64,000 nt of DNA from an uncultured Eubacteriales bacterium (GTDB lineage: Bacteria > Bacillota > Clostridia > Oscillospirales > CAG-272). Position numbers and translations under genes: made by a program. Positions within the stretch are counted from its first letter, which is position 1. Every line of letters begins with the position of its first letter. Location of the stretch: positions 124,001 through 188,000 of the forward strand of contig CAJUIQ010000001.1 of assembly GCA_910586545.1 (NCBI GenBank), read 5' to 3'. The notes under the pieces are model-generated. The model saw only the letters and a program-made list of their open reading frames with translations. It was not told where the DNA came from and searched no databases. Below are positions 8,971-16,174 of this stretch, in pieces.

Positions 8971-9003
8971 AAAGGAGATGGACGATGCGCCATCTCCTTT
9001 TTT
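8971..9003 (+). terminator. Rho-independent terminator of the ribosomal operon
   Basis: An 11-bp perfect stem (AAAGGAGATGG at 8971-8981 with CCATCTCCTTT at 8990-9000) and an 8-nt loop are followed by a short T tract. It lies just after the rplQ stop, ending the spc-alpha transcript. Confidence 0.9.
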
Positions 9004-9080
9004 ATGCAAATTTTGTTTAGGAGGTATATTACAAATTTTTCCGGGAAAACCTTACTCTGTAAAAAGCAGGGGGTGTTCCT

Positions 9081-9605
9081 ATGAAAAAGTCCGGTATCCT
9101 ATATATTTGCGGAGCAGCTATGCTGCTTAGTGTAATCCTTACGGGGATTGCATGCGGGGCAGGAGCCGCCGAAGTAAAGCAGGAAGAAACAGTAGCCTGT
9201 ATTGCAGGAGAAGAGGAAAATACGAGCAAGGCCGTGGTCCTTACCCAGGCGGAAAAGTCTTTGCTGGCGCAGCTGATCAGCGCCGAATGTCAGGGAGAAC
9301 CCTATCTCTGCCGGGTAGCAGCGGCAGCAGTGGTGCTCAATCGAGTGGAGCACGCAGGTTTCCCAGACACGGTGGTGAATGTAATCTTTTCTGTTGGAGC
9401 GTTTCCCAGTGTGGAACAGGGGCGAATCGGCCAGGGTTCTCCAGAATCGGAAATGGATATGGCTATTTCTATGGAAGCGGTACGACAAGCCGCGTGTGGG
9501 GAGGATCCTACCAGGGGCGCATTGTACTTTGCCGGGGAAAATGATCCCAGAGCAGCCGGCATTGGCGTGACCTTTCGCGCGGGCAGTATGGTGTTTGGCA
9601 GATAG
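9081..9605 (+). CDS. Exported cell-wall hydrolase, SleB/CwlJ domain
   Basis: A 174-residue protein with an N-terminal signal-type hydrophobic segment (residues 6-30), then a SleB/CwlJ (Hydrolase_2) domain from about residue 54: LISAECQGEPY carries the putative catalytic Glu, followed by AAAAVVLNRV, GFPDTVVNVIF and the DPTRGALYFA repeat typical of the family. Such enzymes cleave spore cortex or vegetative peptidoglycan. It stands alone between two terminators, so spore germination versus vegetative wall remodelling cannot be decided. The start follows AGGGGGTG. Confidence 0.85.
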   Translation: MKKSGILYICGAAMLLSVILTGIACGAGAAEVKQEETVACIAGEEENTSKAVVLTQAEKSLLAQLISAECQGEPYLCRVAAAAVVLNRVEHAGFPDTVVNVIFSVGAFPSVEQGRIGQGSPESEMDMAISMEAVRQAACGEDPTRGALYFAGENDPRAAGIGVTFRAGSMVFGR

Positions 9606-9609
9606 GAAA

Positions 9610-9644
9610 ACAAAACGGGGAGTTTTTCTCCCCGTTTTGTTTTT
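9610..9644 (+). terminator. Rho-independent terminator
   Basis: A 13-bp perfect stem (arms 9610-9622 and 9628-9640) with a TTTTT loop and a following T tract, immediately after the SleB-domain gene. Confidence 0.92.
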
Positions 9645-9769
9645 AGTATAAGTCAACCGCAGGAAATATAACGGAGCATGTACCTCCCTTATATTTATAC
9701 AAAGCCATACAGGGCTTTCTGCCAGGGATTGTGCACATCCACAAATCATACCTGTTCACAGAAATTGCC

Positions 9770-9798
9770 TTGACAAGAAAAGAAAAGGGATGTATAAT
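9770..9798 (+). promoter_or_regulatory. Promoter of the arginine operon
   Basis: Exact consensus elements TTGACA (9770-9775) and TATAAT (9793-9798) are separated by 17 bp. The spacing to argC (about 90 bp) leaves a short leader. The 245-bp gap between the upstream terminator and argC holds nothing else recognisable. Confidence 0.9.
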
Positions 9799-9804
9799 TA
9801 TACA
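9791..9804. promoter_or_regulatory. ARG box (ArgR operator) overlapping the -10 element
   Basis: The 14-bp perfect palindrome TGTATAATTATACA matches the ArgR/AhrC half-site pattern TGNATWWWWATNCA at every position and contains the -10 hexamer. Binding there would block RNA polymerase, so arginine repression of the operon is expected. argR itself is not in the window. Confidence 0.8.
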
Positions 9805-9892
9805 AATATAATGACTAAATAATCGGAATTTTAGTGATATACCCCCGATTTATATTTTTTAAAACATAAATTGTAAGAAACGGGAGAGTACA

Positions 9893-10825
9893 ATGACAAA
9901 AGTATTTATAGACGGTAAAGAAGGAACAACAGGTCTGCAGATTTGGGAACGGTTATCTGACCGTGACGACTTGGAACTGCTGATTTTGCCGGATGAACTG
10001 CGCAAAGATGCCGCTGCACGCCGTCAGGCGCTGAATAGCTGCGATATTGCTTTTTTCTGCCTTCCCGACGGGGCGGCAAAAGAAGCTGCCGCTATGATTG
10101 AAAATCCTGCAGTACGGGTAATCGATGCTTCTACAGCCCATAGAACGGCTCCGGGTTGGACGTATGGTTTTCCGGAGCTTTCTGCAGATATTCACCGCTC
10201 CATTGAGGAAGCGCCTCGCGTTGCCAATCCCGGATGTCACGCCAGTGGTTTTATCGCCTTGGTGCGCCCGTTAATCGATGCGGGACTCCTGGACAAAAGC
10301 GTAGCTCTTTCTTGCTTCTCTATTACCGGCTACAGTGGGGGCGGTAAGAAAATGATTGCCGGATATGAAGACAGCGGCCGCCTCTCCCTGTTGGATGCGC
10401 CACGGCAGTACGGCCTGGCCCAAACCCATAAGCACCTGCCCGAGATGCAGACTTTGTGCGGCCTGACCACAGCTCCCATTTTTTGTCCTATTGTGGCGGA
10501 CTACTATTGCGGCATGGAAGTGACTGTACCAGTGCATCGGGAGATGCTTCAAGGCAGCGCGAAGGACGTGCGCGCCGTGTATCAGAACTTGTACACCGGT
10601 CCGGTAGTCCAATATCTGTCTGAGGCAGATGAAGCAGGATTTCTCTCTGCGGGCAAATATGCAGACTGGGACGGAATGGAAATATCCGTTCATGGAAATG
10701 AAGACAGGGTAGTGCTTTGCGCCCGATACGATAATTTAGGAAAAGGCGCGTCCGGCGCAGCAGTGCAAAGCTTTAATATTATGACCGGACAGCCCCAAAC
10801 AAAAGGGCTGCGTCTTGGCAAGTGA
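9893..10825 (+). CDS. argC: N-acetyl-gamma-glutamyl-phosphate reductase, type 2
   Basis: The enzyme reduces N-acetylglutamyl phosphate to the semialdehyde, the third step of arginine synthesis. The 310-residue length and the active-site context NPGCHASGFIALVRPL identify the short (type 2) ArgC; the catalytic Cys is intact. GxxGTTG-like nucleotide-binding residues (EGTTGLQI) lie at about 10-17. The ATG follows GGGAGAG. It is the first gene after the ARG-box promoter. Confidence 0.94.
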   Translation: MTKVFIDGKEGTTGLQIWERLSDRDDLELLILPDELRKDAAARRQALNSCDIAFFCLPDGAAKEAAAMIENPAVRVIDASTAHRTAPGWTYGFPELSADIHRSIEEAPRVANPGCHASGFIALVRPLIDAGLLDKSVALSCFSITGYSGGGKKMIAGYEDSGRLSLLDAPRQYGLAQTHKHLPEMQTLCGLTTAPIFCPIVADYYCGMEVTVPVHREMLQGSAKDVRAVYQNLYTGPVVQYLSEADEAGFLSAGKYADWDGMEISVHGNEDRVVLCARYDNLGKGASGAAVQSFNIMTGQPQTKGLRLGK

Positions 10826-10862
10826 GGAAACAGGAAAAAGTTTTCTACAGGGTGGACAATTG

Positions 10863-10891
10863 TTGACTTATCAGGGCAAACAAAGTATAAT
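10863..10891 (+). promoter_or_regulatory. Internal promoter before argJ
   Basis: TTGACT (10863-10868) and TATAAT (10886-10891) are 17 bp apart in the 100-bp gap between argC and argJ. This would allow argJ and the genes after it to be transcribed apart from argC. No ARG-box palindrome is evident here. Confidence 0.7.
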
Positions 10892-10925
10892 ATAAAGAAA
10901 GAATTTTAGAGAATTGGTGACCGAT

Positions 10926-12146
10926 ATGGATTTTATAAAAGGCGGTGTCTGCGCCGCGGCAGGATTCAAAGCGGGCGGGGTGCACTGCGGCATCCGCAAA
11001 AATAAAACAAAAAAGGACCTGGCGCTGATCGTCAGCGAAAAAGAGGCGGTGGCGGCGTGCGTATATACGAGAAATCTGGTAAAGGGCGCTCCCATTGCGG
11101 TGACGAAAAACCATGTGGCAAACGGATATGCCCGGGCTATTATCTGCAACAGCGGCATTGCCAACACATGCGCCGGCGACGGTATAGAAACCGCAACCGG
11201 CATGTGCGCGCTGGCGGCCCAGGCGCTGGATATATCACAGCAGGATATTGTAGTAGCGTCCACCGGTGTGATCGGGCCGTCCCTGTCTCTGGAGCCGGTG
11301 CGTACCCATATTGACGCGCTGGCGGCCGGCTTGTCGGCAGACGACAATGGCAGCGCAGACGCGGCGACTGCAATTATGACCACGGATACTGTGAAAAAAG
11401 AGGTAGCGGTCGCTTTTGAAATTGACGGCGTACAGTGCAAAATCGGCGGTATCGCTAAGGGCAGCGGTATGATTCATCCAAACATGGCTACCATGCTGGT
11501 GTTTGTTACTACCGACTGTAACATTTCTCCAGGGATGCTGCAAAAGGCGCTGTCGGATGACGTGCCCGATTCCTTCAATATGCTGAGCATTGACGGGGAC
11601 ACCTCTACCAACGATATGGTGACTGTGCTTGCCAACGGAATGGCGCAAAATTCACAGATCACTGAAGAAGGTCCCGCGTATACTGCTTTCTGTGCTGCGT
11701 TGGCGGCAGTTACCCGCTCCCTGTGCCGTATGCTTGCGGCGGATGGGGAAGGGGCTACAAAGTTGCTGGATTGTATCGTATCCGGCGCGGCGGACGTGGT
11801 AACAGCAAAAACGGCGGCGAAAAGCGTTATTTGCTCTTCTCTTGTAAAAAGCGCAATGTTTGGCGCAGACGCAAACTGGGGCAGAGTCCTGTGCGCCCTG
11901 GGCTACAGCGGCGCAGAATTGGATACGAACAAAATCAATGTGTCCTTTAAAAGCGAAGCGGGCGAGGTTGCCGTGTGCAAAAACGGCGCTGGGATTCCCT
12001 TTGATGAAGACGCCGCAAAGAAAATCCTTACCCAGGATGATATACAGATACTTGTAGACTTGCAAAGCGGGGACGCCAGCGCCCAGGCATGGGGTTGCGA
12101 TCTTACTTATGATTATGTAAAGATAAACGGAGACTATCGGACATGA
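10926..12146 (+). CDS. argJ: Glutamate N-acetyltransferase / amino-acid acetyltransferase
   Basis: ArgJ transfers acetyl from N-acetylornithine to glutamate and in many bacteria also uses acetyl-CoA. The 406-residue protein (from the ATG at 10926; an upstream TTG is less likely) has the self-cleavage site KGSGMIHPNMATML with the nucleophilic Thr, which yields the alpha and beta chains, and the AMFGADANWGRVLCALGYSG motif. Its stop overlaps the argB start (ATGA), indicating coupling. Confidence 0.95.
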   Translation: MDFIKGGVCAAAGFKAGGVHCGIRKNKTKKDLALIVSEKEAVAACVYTRNLVKGAPIAVTKNHVANGYARAIICNSGIANTCAGDGIETATGMCALAAQALDISQQDIVVASTGVIGPSLSLEPVRTHIDALAAGLSADDNGSADAATAIMTTDTVKKEVAVAFEIDGVQCKIGGIAKGSGMIHPNMATMLVFVTTDCNISPGMLQKALSDDVPDSFNMLSIDGDTSTNDMVTVLANGMAQNSQITEEGPAYTAFCAALAAVTRSLCRMLAADGEGATKLLDCIVSGAADVVTAKTAAKSVICSSLVKSAMFGADANWGRVLCALGYSGAELDTNKINVSFKSEAGEVAVCKNGAGIPFDEDAAKKILTQDDIQILVDLQSGDASAQAWGCDLTYDYVKINGDYRT

Positions 12147-13009
12147 GCGAAATAAAGCCTAGCGCAGAACTCACCTCGCAGGTGTTGATTCAGGCGTTGC
12201 CGTATATCCAGAAATATAAGGATAAAACCATTGTGATCAAATACGGCGGCAACGCTATGATCAACGAGGAACTGAAAGACGCCGTTATGGGGGACATCGT
12301 ACTCCTCAGCGCTATTGGCATTAAGGTGGTGCTGGTGCACGGCGGCGGTCCCGAAATTACAGATATGCTCCACCGTGTGGGCAAAAAAAGCAGCTTTGTA
12401 GACGGGCTGCGGGTTACAGACCGAGAGACGGTAGATATCGTGCAGATGGTACTGGCTGGGAAGGTGAATAAAAGCCTGGTGGATCTGGTCACCCGCAAGG
12501 GCGGGCGCGCTATTGGTTTGTGCGGCATCGACGCGGGGATGATTCGAGCAAAGGCGGCAGACAGCCGTCTGGGTTTTGTAGGCGAGATTACCGATATTGA
12601 TACCCGTCCCATTGCGGACGTACTGGAGCGTGGGTATATCCCGATTATTTCCACCGTAGGCAGCGACGGACAGGGGAACGTATATAACATCAACGCAGAT
12701 ACAGCGGCGTCCCGGATTGCGGGGGCACTGCAAACAGAATCTCTAATTATTATGACAGACGCCCCCGGTGTGCTCCGAGAAAAAACAGACCCGGACACCT
12801 TGATTTCAAAAATTTTTGTGTCCGATACCTTACGCTTGGCGAAGGAAGGGGTGCTGGACGGAGGGATGATCCCAAAGGTGGACTGCTGTAAGAACGCTAT
12901 CCGCCAGGGTGTGAACCGAGTGTTTATTATTGACGGCAGAGTGCCGCATTCTATTTTAATTGAAATATTTACCGACGCGGGGCTTGGCACCATGTTTGTC
13001 GGCGGCTGA
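12143..13009 (+). CDS. argB: Acetylglutamate kinase
   Basis: This kinase phosphorylates N-acetylglutamate. Its 288 residues include KYGGNAM (ATP-site Lys), LVHGGGPEI, INADTAASRIAGAL and GGMIPKVDCC, so the active-site lysines and glycine loops are intact. The long N-terminal helix (residues 7-25, before KTIVIKYGG) resembles arginine-inhibited hexameric enzymes, so feedback control is plausible. It overlaps argJ by 4 nt. Confidence 0.95.
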   Translation: MSEIKPSAELTSQVLIQALPYIQKYKDKTIVIKYGGNAMINEELKDAVMGDIVLLSAIGIKVVLVHGGGPEITDMLHRVGKKSSFVDGLRVTDRETVDIVQMVLAGKVNKSLVDLVTRKGGRAIGLCGIDAGMIRAKAADSRLGFVGEITDIDTRPIADVLERGYIPIISTVGSDGQGNVYNINADTAASRIAGALQTESLIIMTDAPGVLREKTDPDTLISKIFVSDTLRLAKEGVLDGGMIPKVDCCKNAIRQGVNRVFIIDGRVPHSILIEIFTDAGLGTMFVGG

Positions 13010-13030
13010 GATGCACAGAAAGGTGTATAT

Positions 13031-14200
13031 ATGGAAAACACACTGGATTTGACGAACAAATATATCGCAAAAACCTATAACCGCGCTCCTGTACAGCTGA
13101 TTCGAGGAGCGGGGTCCCTGGCTTATGACGCGGCGGGAAATCGATATATTGACCTTGGCTCCGGCATCGCGGTTAACCAGTTTGGCATTGCGGATCCCGA
13201 TTGGATCCAGGCAGTGACTGCGCAGCTGTCTTGCCTGCAGCATACGTCTAACTTATATTACAGCGAACCGACAGCCCGCCTTGCTAAAATTCTCTGTGAG
13301 CGTACAGGGATGGAACGAGTGTTCTTCTCCAACTCTGGCGCAGAAGCCAACGAATGTGCTATTAAAACAGCCCGCAGACGGGCCTATCTTACATATGGGG
13401 ATGCGTCCCATAGCACCATCATCACTCTCCGGGGGTCTTTCCATGGCCGGACCATCACCACTTTGTCTGCTACCGGTCAGGACAGCTTCCATACGGAATT
13501 CGGCCCCTTTACAGGCGGCTTTGTTTATGCCCAGTCGGGGGATATAGAAGATTTGTACCGCCTGGCGGACGGTGAAGCGTGCTGTGCCGTTATGCTGGAA
13601 ACGATCCAGGGAGAGGGCGGCGTCAACGTACTGGACGCAGAGTATATACAGGCGGCGTGGGAATTATGCCAACAGCGGGATATGCTGCTGATCATCGACG
13701 AGGTGCAGACTGGAAACGGACGGTGCGGCAGCCTGTATTCATATATGCACTATGGAATAACACCGGATATTGTCACCACAGCGAAGGGCCTTGCCGGCGG
13801 GCTGCCTATGGGCGCCACCCTTTTTGGCAGTCGGTGCGCCGACGTGCTTACGCCTGGTTCTCATGGCTCCACCTTTGGAGGCAACCCTGTAGCGGCAGCC
13901 GGCGCTGTAAATATTATAAACAGAATCAACGACGAACTTCTTTCGGGAGTTCTCCAGAGAGAACAGCTAATTCGTGATCTCCTTGCGGGAGCGAACGGCG
14001 TAGTGGATGTGACAGGCCGGGGATTGATGCTGGGAATCCGTTGTGCTAAGCCTGCTGGTGAGATTATGGCACAGGCGGCCCGCGCCGGCGTGCTTGTGCT
14101 GACGGCAAAGGACAAAGTTCGTCTGCTGCCGGCGTTGAATATTCCAACGGAGTTGCTGCAGGAAGCTATAGAAATTTTGAAACGGGTAATTGCAGAATGA
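13031..14200 (+). CDS. argD: Acetylornithine aminotransferase
   Basis: This PLP enzyme makes N-acetylornithine. The 389-residue class III aminotransferase has FFSNSGAEANECAIK, LRGSFHGRTITTLSATGQ, IIDEVQTGNGR and the PLP lysine in TTAKGLAGGLPMG. All catalytic residues look intact. It follows argB by 21 bp and overlaps argF by 4 nt (ATGA). Confidence 0.95.
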   Translation: MENTLDLTNKYIAKTYNRAPVQLIRGAGSLAYDAAGNRYIDLGSGIAVNQFGIADPDWIQAVTAQLSCLQHTSNLYYSEPTARLAKILCERTGMERVFFSNSGAEANECAIKTARRRAYLTYGDASHSTIITLRGSFHGRTITTLSATGQDSFHTEFGPFTGGFVYAQSGDIEDLYRLADGEACCAVMLETIQGEGGVNVLDAEYIQAAWELCQQRDMLLIIDEVQTGNGRCGSLYSYMHYGITPDIVTTAKGLAGGLPMGATLFGSRCADVLTPGSHGSTFGGNPVAAAGAVNIINRINDELLSGVLQREQLIRDLLAGANGVVDVTGRGLMLGIRCAKPAGEIMAQAARAGVLVLTAKDKVRLLPALNIPTELLQEAIEILKRVIAE

Positions 14201-15045
14201 AGCATTTTTTAACGATATCGGAGCTGCACGCAAAGCAGATTCATGAGATACTGAACCTGGCGGATCAGCTGAAATATGAGAAGCAACGCCGCACGCCCCA
14301 TTTACTGCTACAGGGAAAAACCCTTGGAATCGTGCCAGGAAGCTCTTCTTCCCGCACGCGGATCTGTCTGGAGGTGGGGATGTATGATCTTGGGGGCCAG
14401 GCGGTGTCACTGCCGGCAGACAGCCTGCGGGATCAGGACGGATCCCGGATACGGGAAAGCGCCCAGTGCTATTCCCGTTTTGTGGATATAATTGCCCTGC
14501 GTGCTCTACCCCATACGGTGCTTGGCGCCTTTGCGGCAGAAAGCAGTGTGCCCGTTCTCAACGGAGCGTCGGATCTGGCGGATCCCTGTGGTACCCTTGC
14601 GGATCTTATGACCATTCGGGAACGGTGCGGTTCCTTTGCAGGACTGCGGCTATGTTATGCCGGCCCTGCTGGAGCCGCTTCAAACAGTTTGATTGCCGGT
14701 GCGCTGGCTATGGGAATGGAAGTGGCCACATTGACGGCGCCCTGCCGGGAAACAGACGGAGAACCTCTGCTTTTAAAAGGCTGGACTTTGTTTGAAAATC
14801 TTGCGGATGCTGCAGCCGGCGCCGATATTATATATACGGGACCCGGAGCGACATGGGGAGAAATTGACAATACCATCACGTCAGCCGGCGCACAGGATTT
14901 GCTGGTACTTCACAAACAGCCCGCCAACCGGGGTGGGGAATTATCGGAGCAGGTTTTTGCGGATCATGCGCAGGAAATCTATGATCAGGCGGAAAACAAG
15001 CTTCACGTGATCAAGGCGCTTCTGGTAAAATTGCTGCGGCAGTGA
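14197..15045 (+). CDS. argF: Ornithine carbamoyltransferase-like protein with degenerate active site
   Basis: Fold and position mark this as the operon's OTCase, but it is short (282 residues) and its signature motifs are altered. The carbamoyl-phosphate loop is SSRTR at 51-55, close to STRTR. The HPxQ motif reads DPCG (129-132), the ornithine-binding DxxxSMG segment reads GPGATWG (215-221), and the catalytic HCLP reads HKQP (239-242). Flanking residues such as LADLMTI and EIYDQAENKLH still align well with OTCases. The frame is intact. It is predicted to be inactive or changed in function; frame and operon position alone support the argF symbol. Confidence 0.75.
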   Translation: MKHFLTISELHAKQIHEILNLADQLKYEKQRRTPHLLLQGKTLGIVPGSSSSRTRICLEVGMYDLGGQAVSLPADSLRDQDGSRIRESAQCYSRFVDIIALRALPHTVLGAFAAESSVPVLNGASDLADPCGTLADLMTIRERCGSFAGLRLCYAGPAGAASNSLIAGALAMGMEVATLTAPCRETDGEPLLLKGWTLFENLADAAAGADIIYTGPGATWGEIDNTITSAGAQDLLVLHKQPANRGGELSEQVFADHAQEIYDQAENKLHVIKALLVKLLRQ

Positions 15046-15097
15046 AGATAAGTTTCGGCAGGATGGGAATAAGCCAAAGAAAGGTATAAATAGTAGT

Positions 15098-16174
15098 ATG
15101 AAAAAAGCGTATTTGATTTTAGACGACGGACAGGTGTTTGAGGGATACCGTTTCGGCGCCGAGGGAGACGCGGTAGGGGAATTGGTGTTCAATACCGGTA
15201 TGGTAGGGTATATCGAAACCCTCACGGATCCCAGCTATGGCGGACAGATTGTACTGCAGACCTTCCCGCTTATCGGGAACTATGGCATGAACGAGGAAGA
15301 CTGGGAAGGAAAGCCCGCTCCCAGCGGATATGTGGTGCGGGAATGGTGCGATACGCCATCCAACTTCCGTAGTACAGGTACGGTAGACGCATTTTTGAAA
15401 AAGGCGGGAATTCCCGGAATCTTTGGTGTAGATACCCGGCAGATCACTCGAATTATCCGGGAGAAGGGTGTGATGAACGCCATCATCGCGGACAGCGTAC
15501 CGGCGGATCTGTCTGCGTTGCATACCTATACCATTACCGACGCGGTGAAAAAAGCATCCTGCGATACGCCTGCTGTATATCCGGCCCAGGGTGAGGAGAA
15601 ACACAAAGTTACCCTAATCGATTATGGCTGTAAAAAAAGCACCATTAGATGGATGACTGCACAGGGCTGCACGGTTACGGCTGTACCTTGTCACACTTTG
15701 GCGGGGGATATTCTTGCCGGCAATCCGGATGGGGTTGTTCTTTCCGGCGGCCCTGGTGATCCGACGGAGAATACAGAATACATAGAAGAAATCCGTTGCC
15801 TTCTTGGTAAGGTGCCCATGCTTGGGATAGGACTGGGACACCAGATGCTCGCCCTGGCAAATGGTGGCAAAACCATTAAGCTGAAATACGGTCATAGAGG
15901 CGCCAATCAGCCGGCCAAAGAAATTTTTGGCCATCGAACCTACATTACCAGCCAAAACCACGGCTACGCAGTAGAGACCGACAGTATCGGCGAGGGTGGC
16001 CGCGTTACAATGATCAACGCAAACGACGGCACCTGTGAGGGGATTGAATATCCAGCCCTGCGGGCGTTTTCCGTACAGTTTGATCCCGAAACGTGCTCCG
16101 GCCCTTTGGGAAAGAACCCTTTGCTCGATCAGTTTATCAATTGGATGGGAGGAACAAACAATGCCGCTGAATAA
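15098..16174 (+). CDS. carA: Carbamoyl-phosphate synthase small subunit lacking catalytic Cys and His
   Basis: The 358-residue protein has both CarA domains: the N-terminal LVFNTGMVGYIETLTDPSY region and a C-terminal class I glutamine amidotransferase with SGGPGDP. In the nucleophile elbow the usual GICLGHQ reads GIGLGHQ, so the catalytic Cys is Gly245 (GGA at 15830). The triad His in VQxHPE is Asp329 (GAT at 16082), while Glu331 remains. Glutamine hydrolysis should be lost, leaving an ammonia-dependent or structural subunit. The gene overlaps carB by 14 nt. Confidence 0.88.
   Translation: MKKAYLILDDGQVFEGYRFGAEGDAVGELVFNTGMVGYIETLTDPSYGGQIVLQTFPLIGNYGMNEEDWEGKPAPSGYVVREWCDTPSNFRSTGTVDAFLKKAGIPGIFGVDTRQITRIIREKGVMNAIIADSVPADLSALHTYTITDAVKKASCDTPAVYPAQGEEKHKVTLIDYGCKKSTIRWMTAQGCTVTAVPCHTLAGDILAGNPDGVVLSGGPGDPTENTEYIEEIRCLLGKVPMLGIGLGHQMLALANGGKTIKLKYGHRGANQPAKEIFGHRTYITSQNHGYAVETDSIGEGGRVTMINANDGTCEGIEYPALRAFSVQFDPETCSGPLGKNPLLDQFINWMGGTNNAAE

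Noticed and set aside
12190..13059. Minus-strand frame of 289 codons opposite argB
   Set aside because: It is a mirror of the argB coding periodicity, without start signals or domains.
15045..15098. Sequencing error as explanation for the CarA and ArgF changes
   Set aside because: The substitutions are spread over separate codons with no frameshift, so a simple error would need several independent miscalls; it remains checkable by resequencing.
16035..16160. Extension of the CarB frame upstream of 16161
   Set aside because: It lies inside carA, and the ATG at 16161 has GGAGG upstream and the canonical CarB N-terminus.
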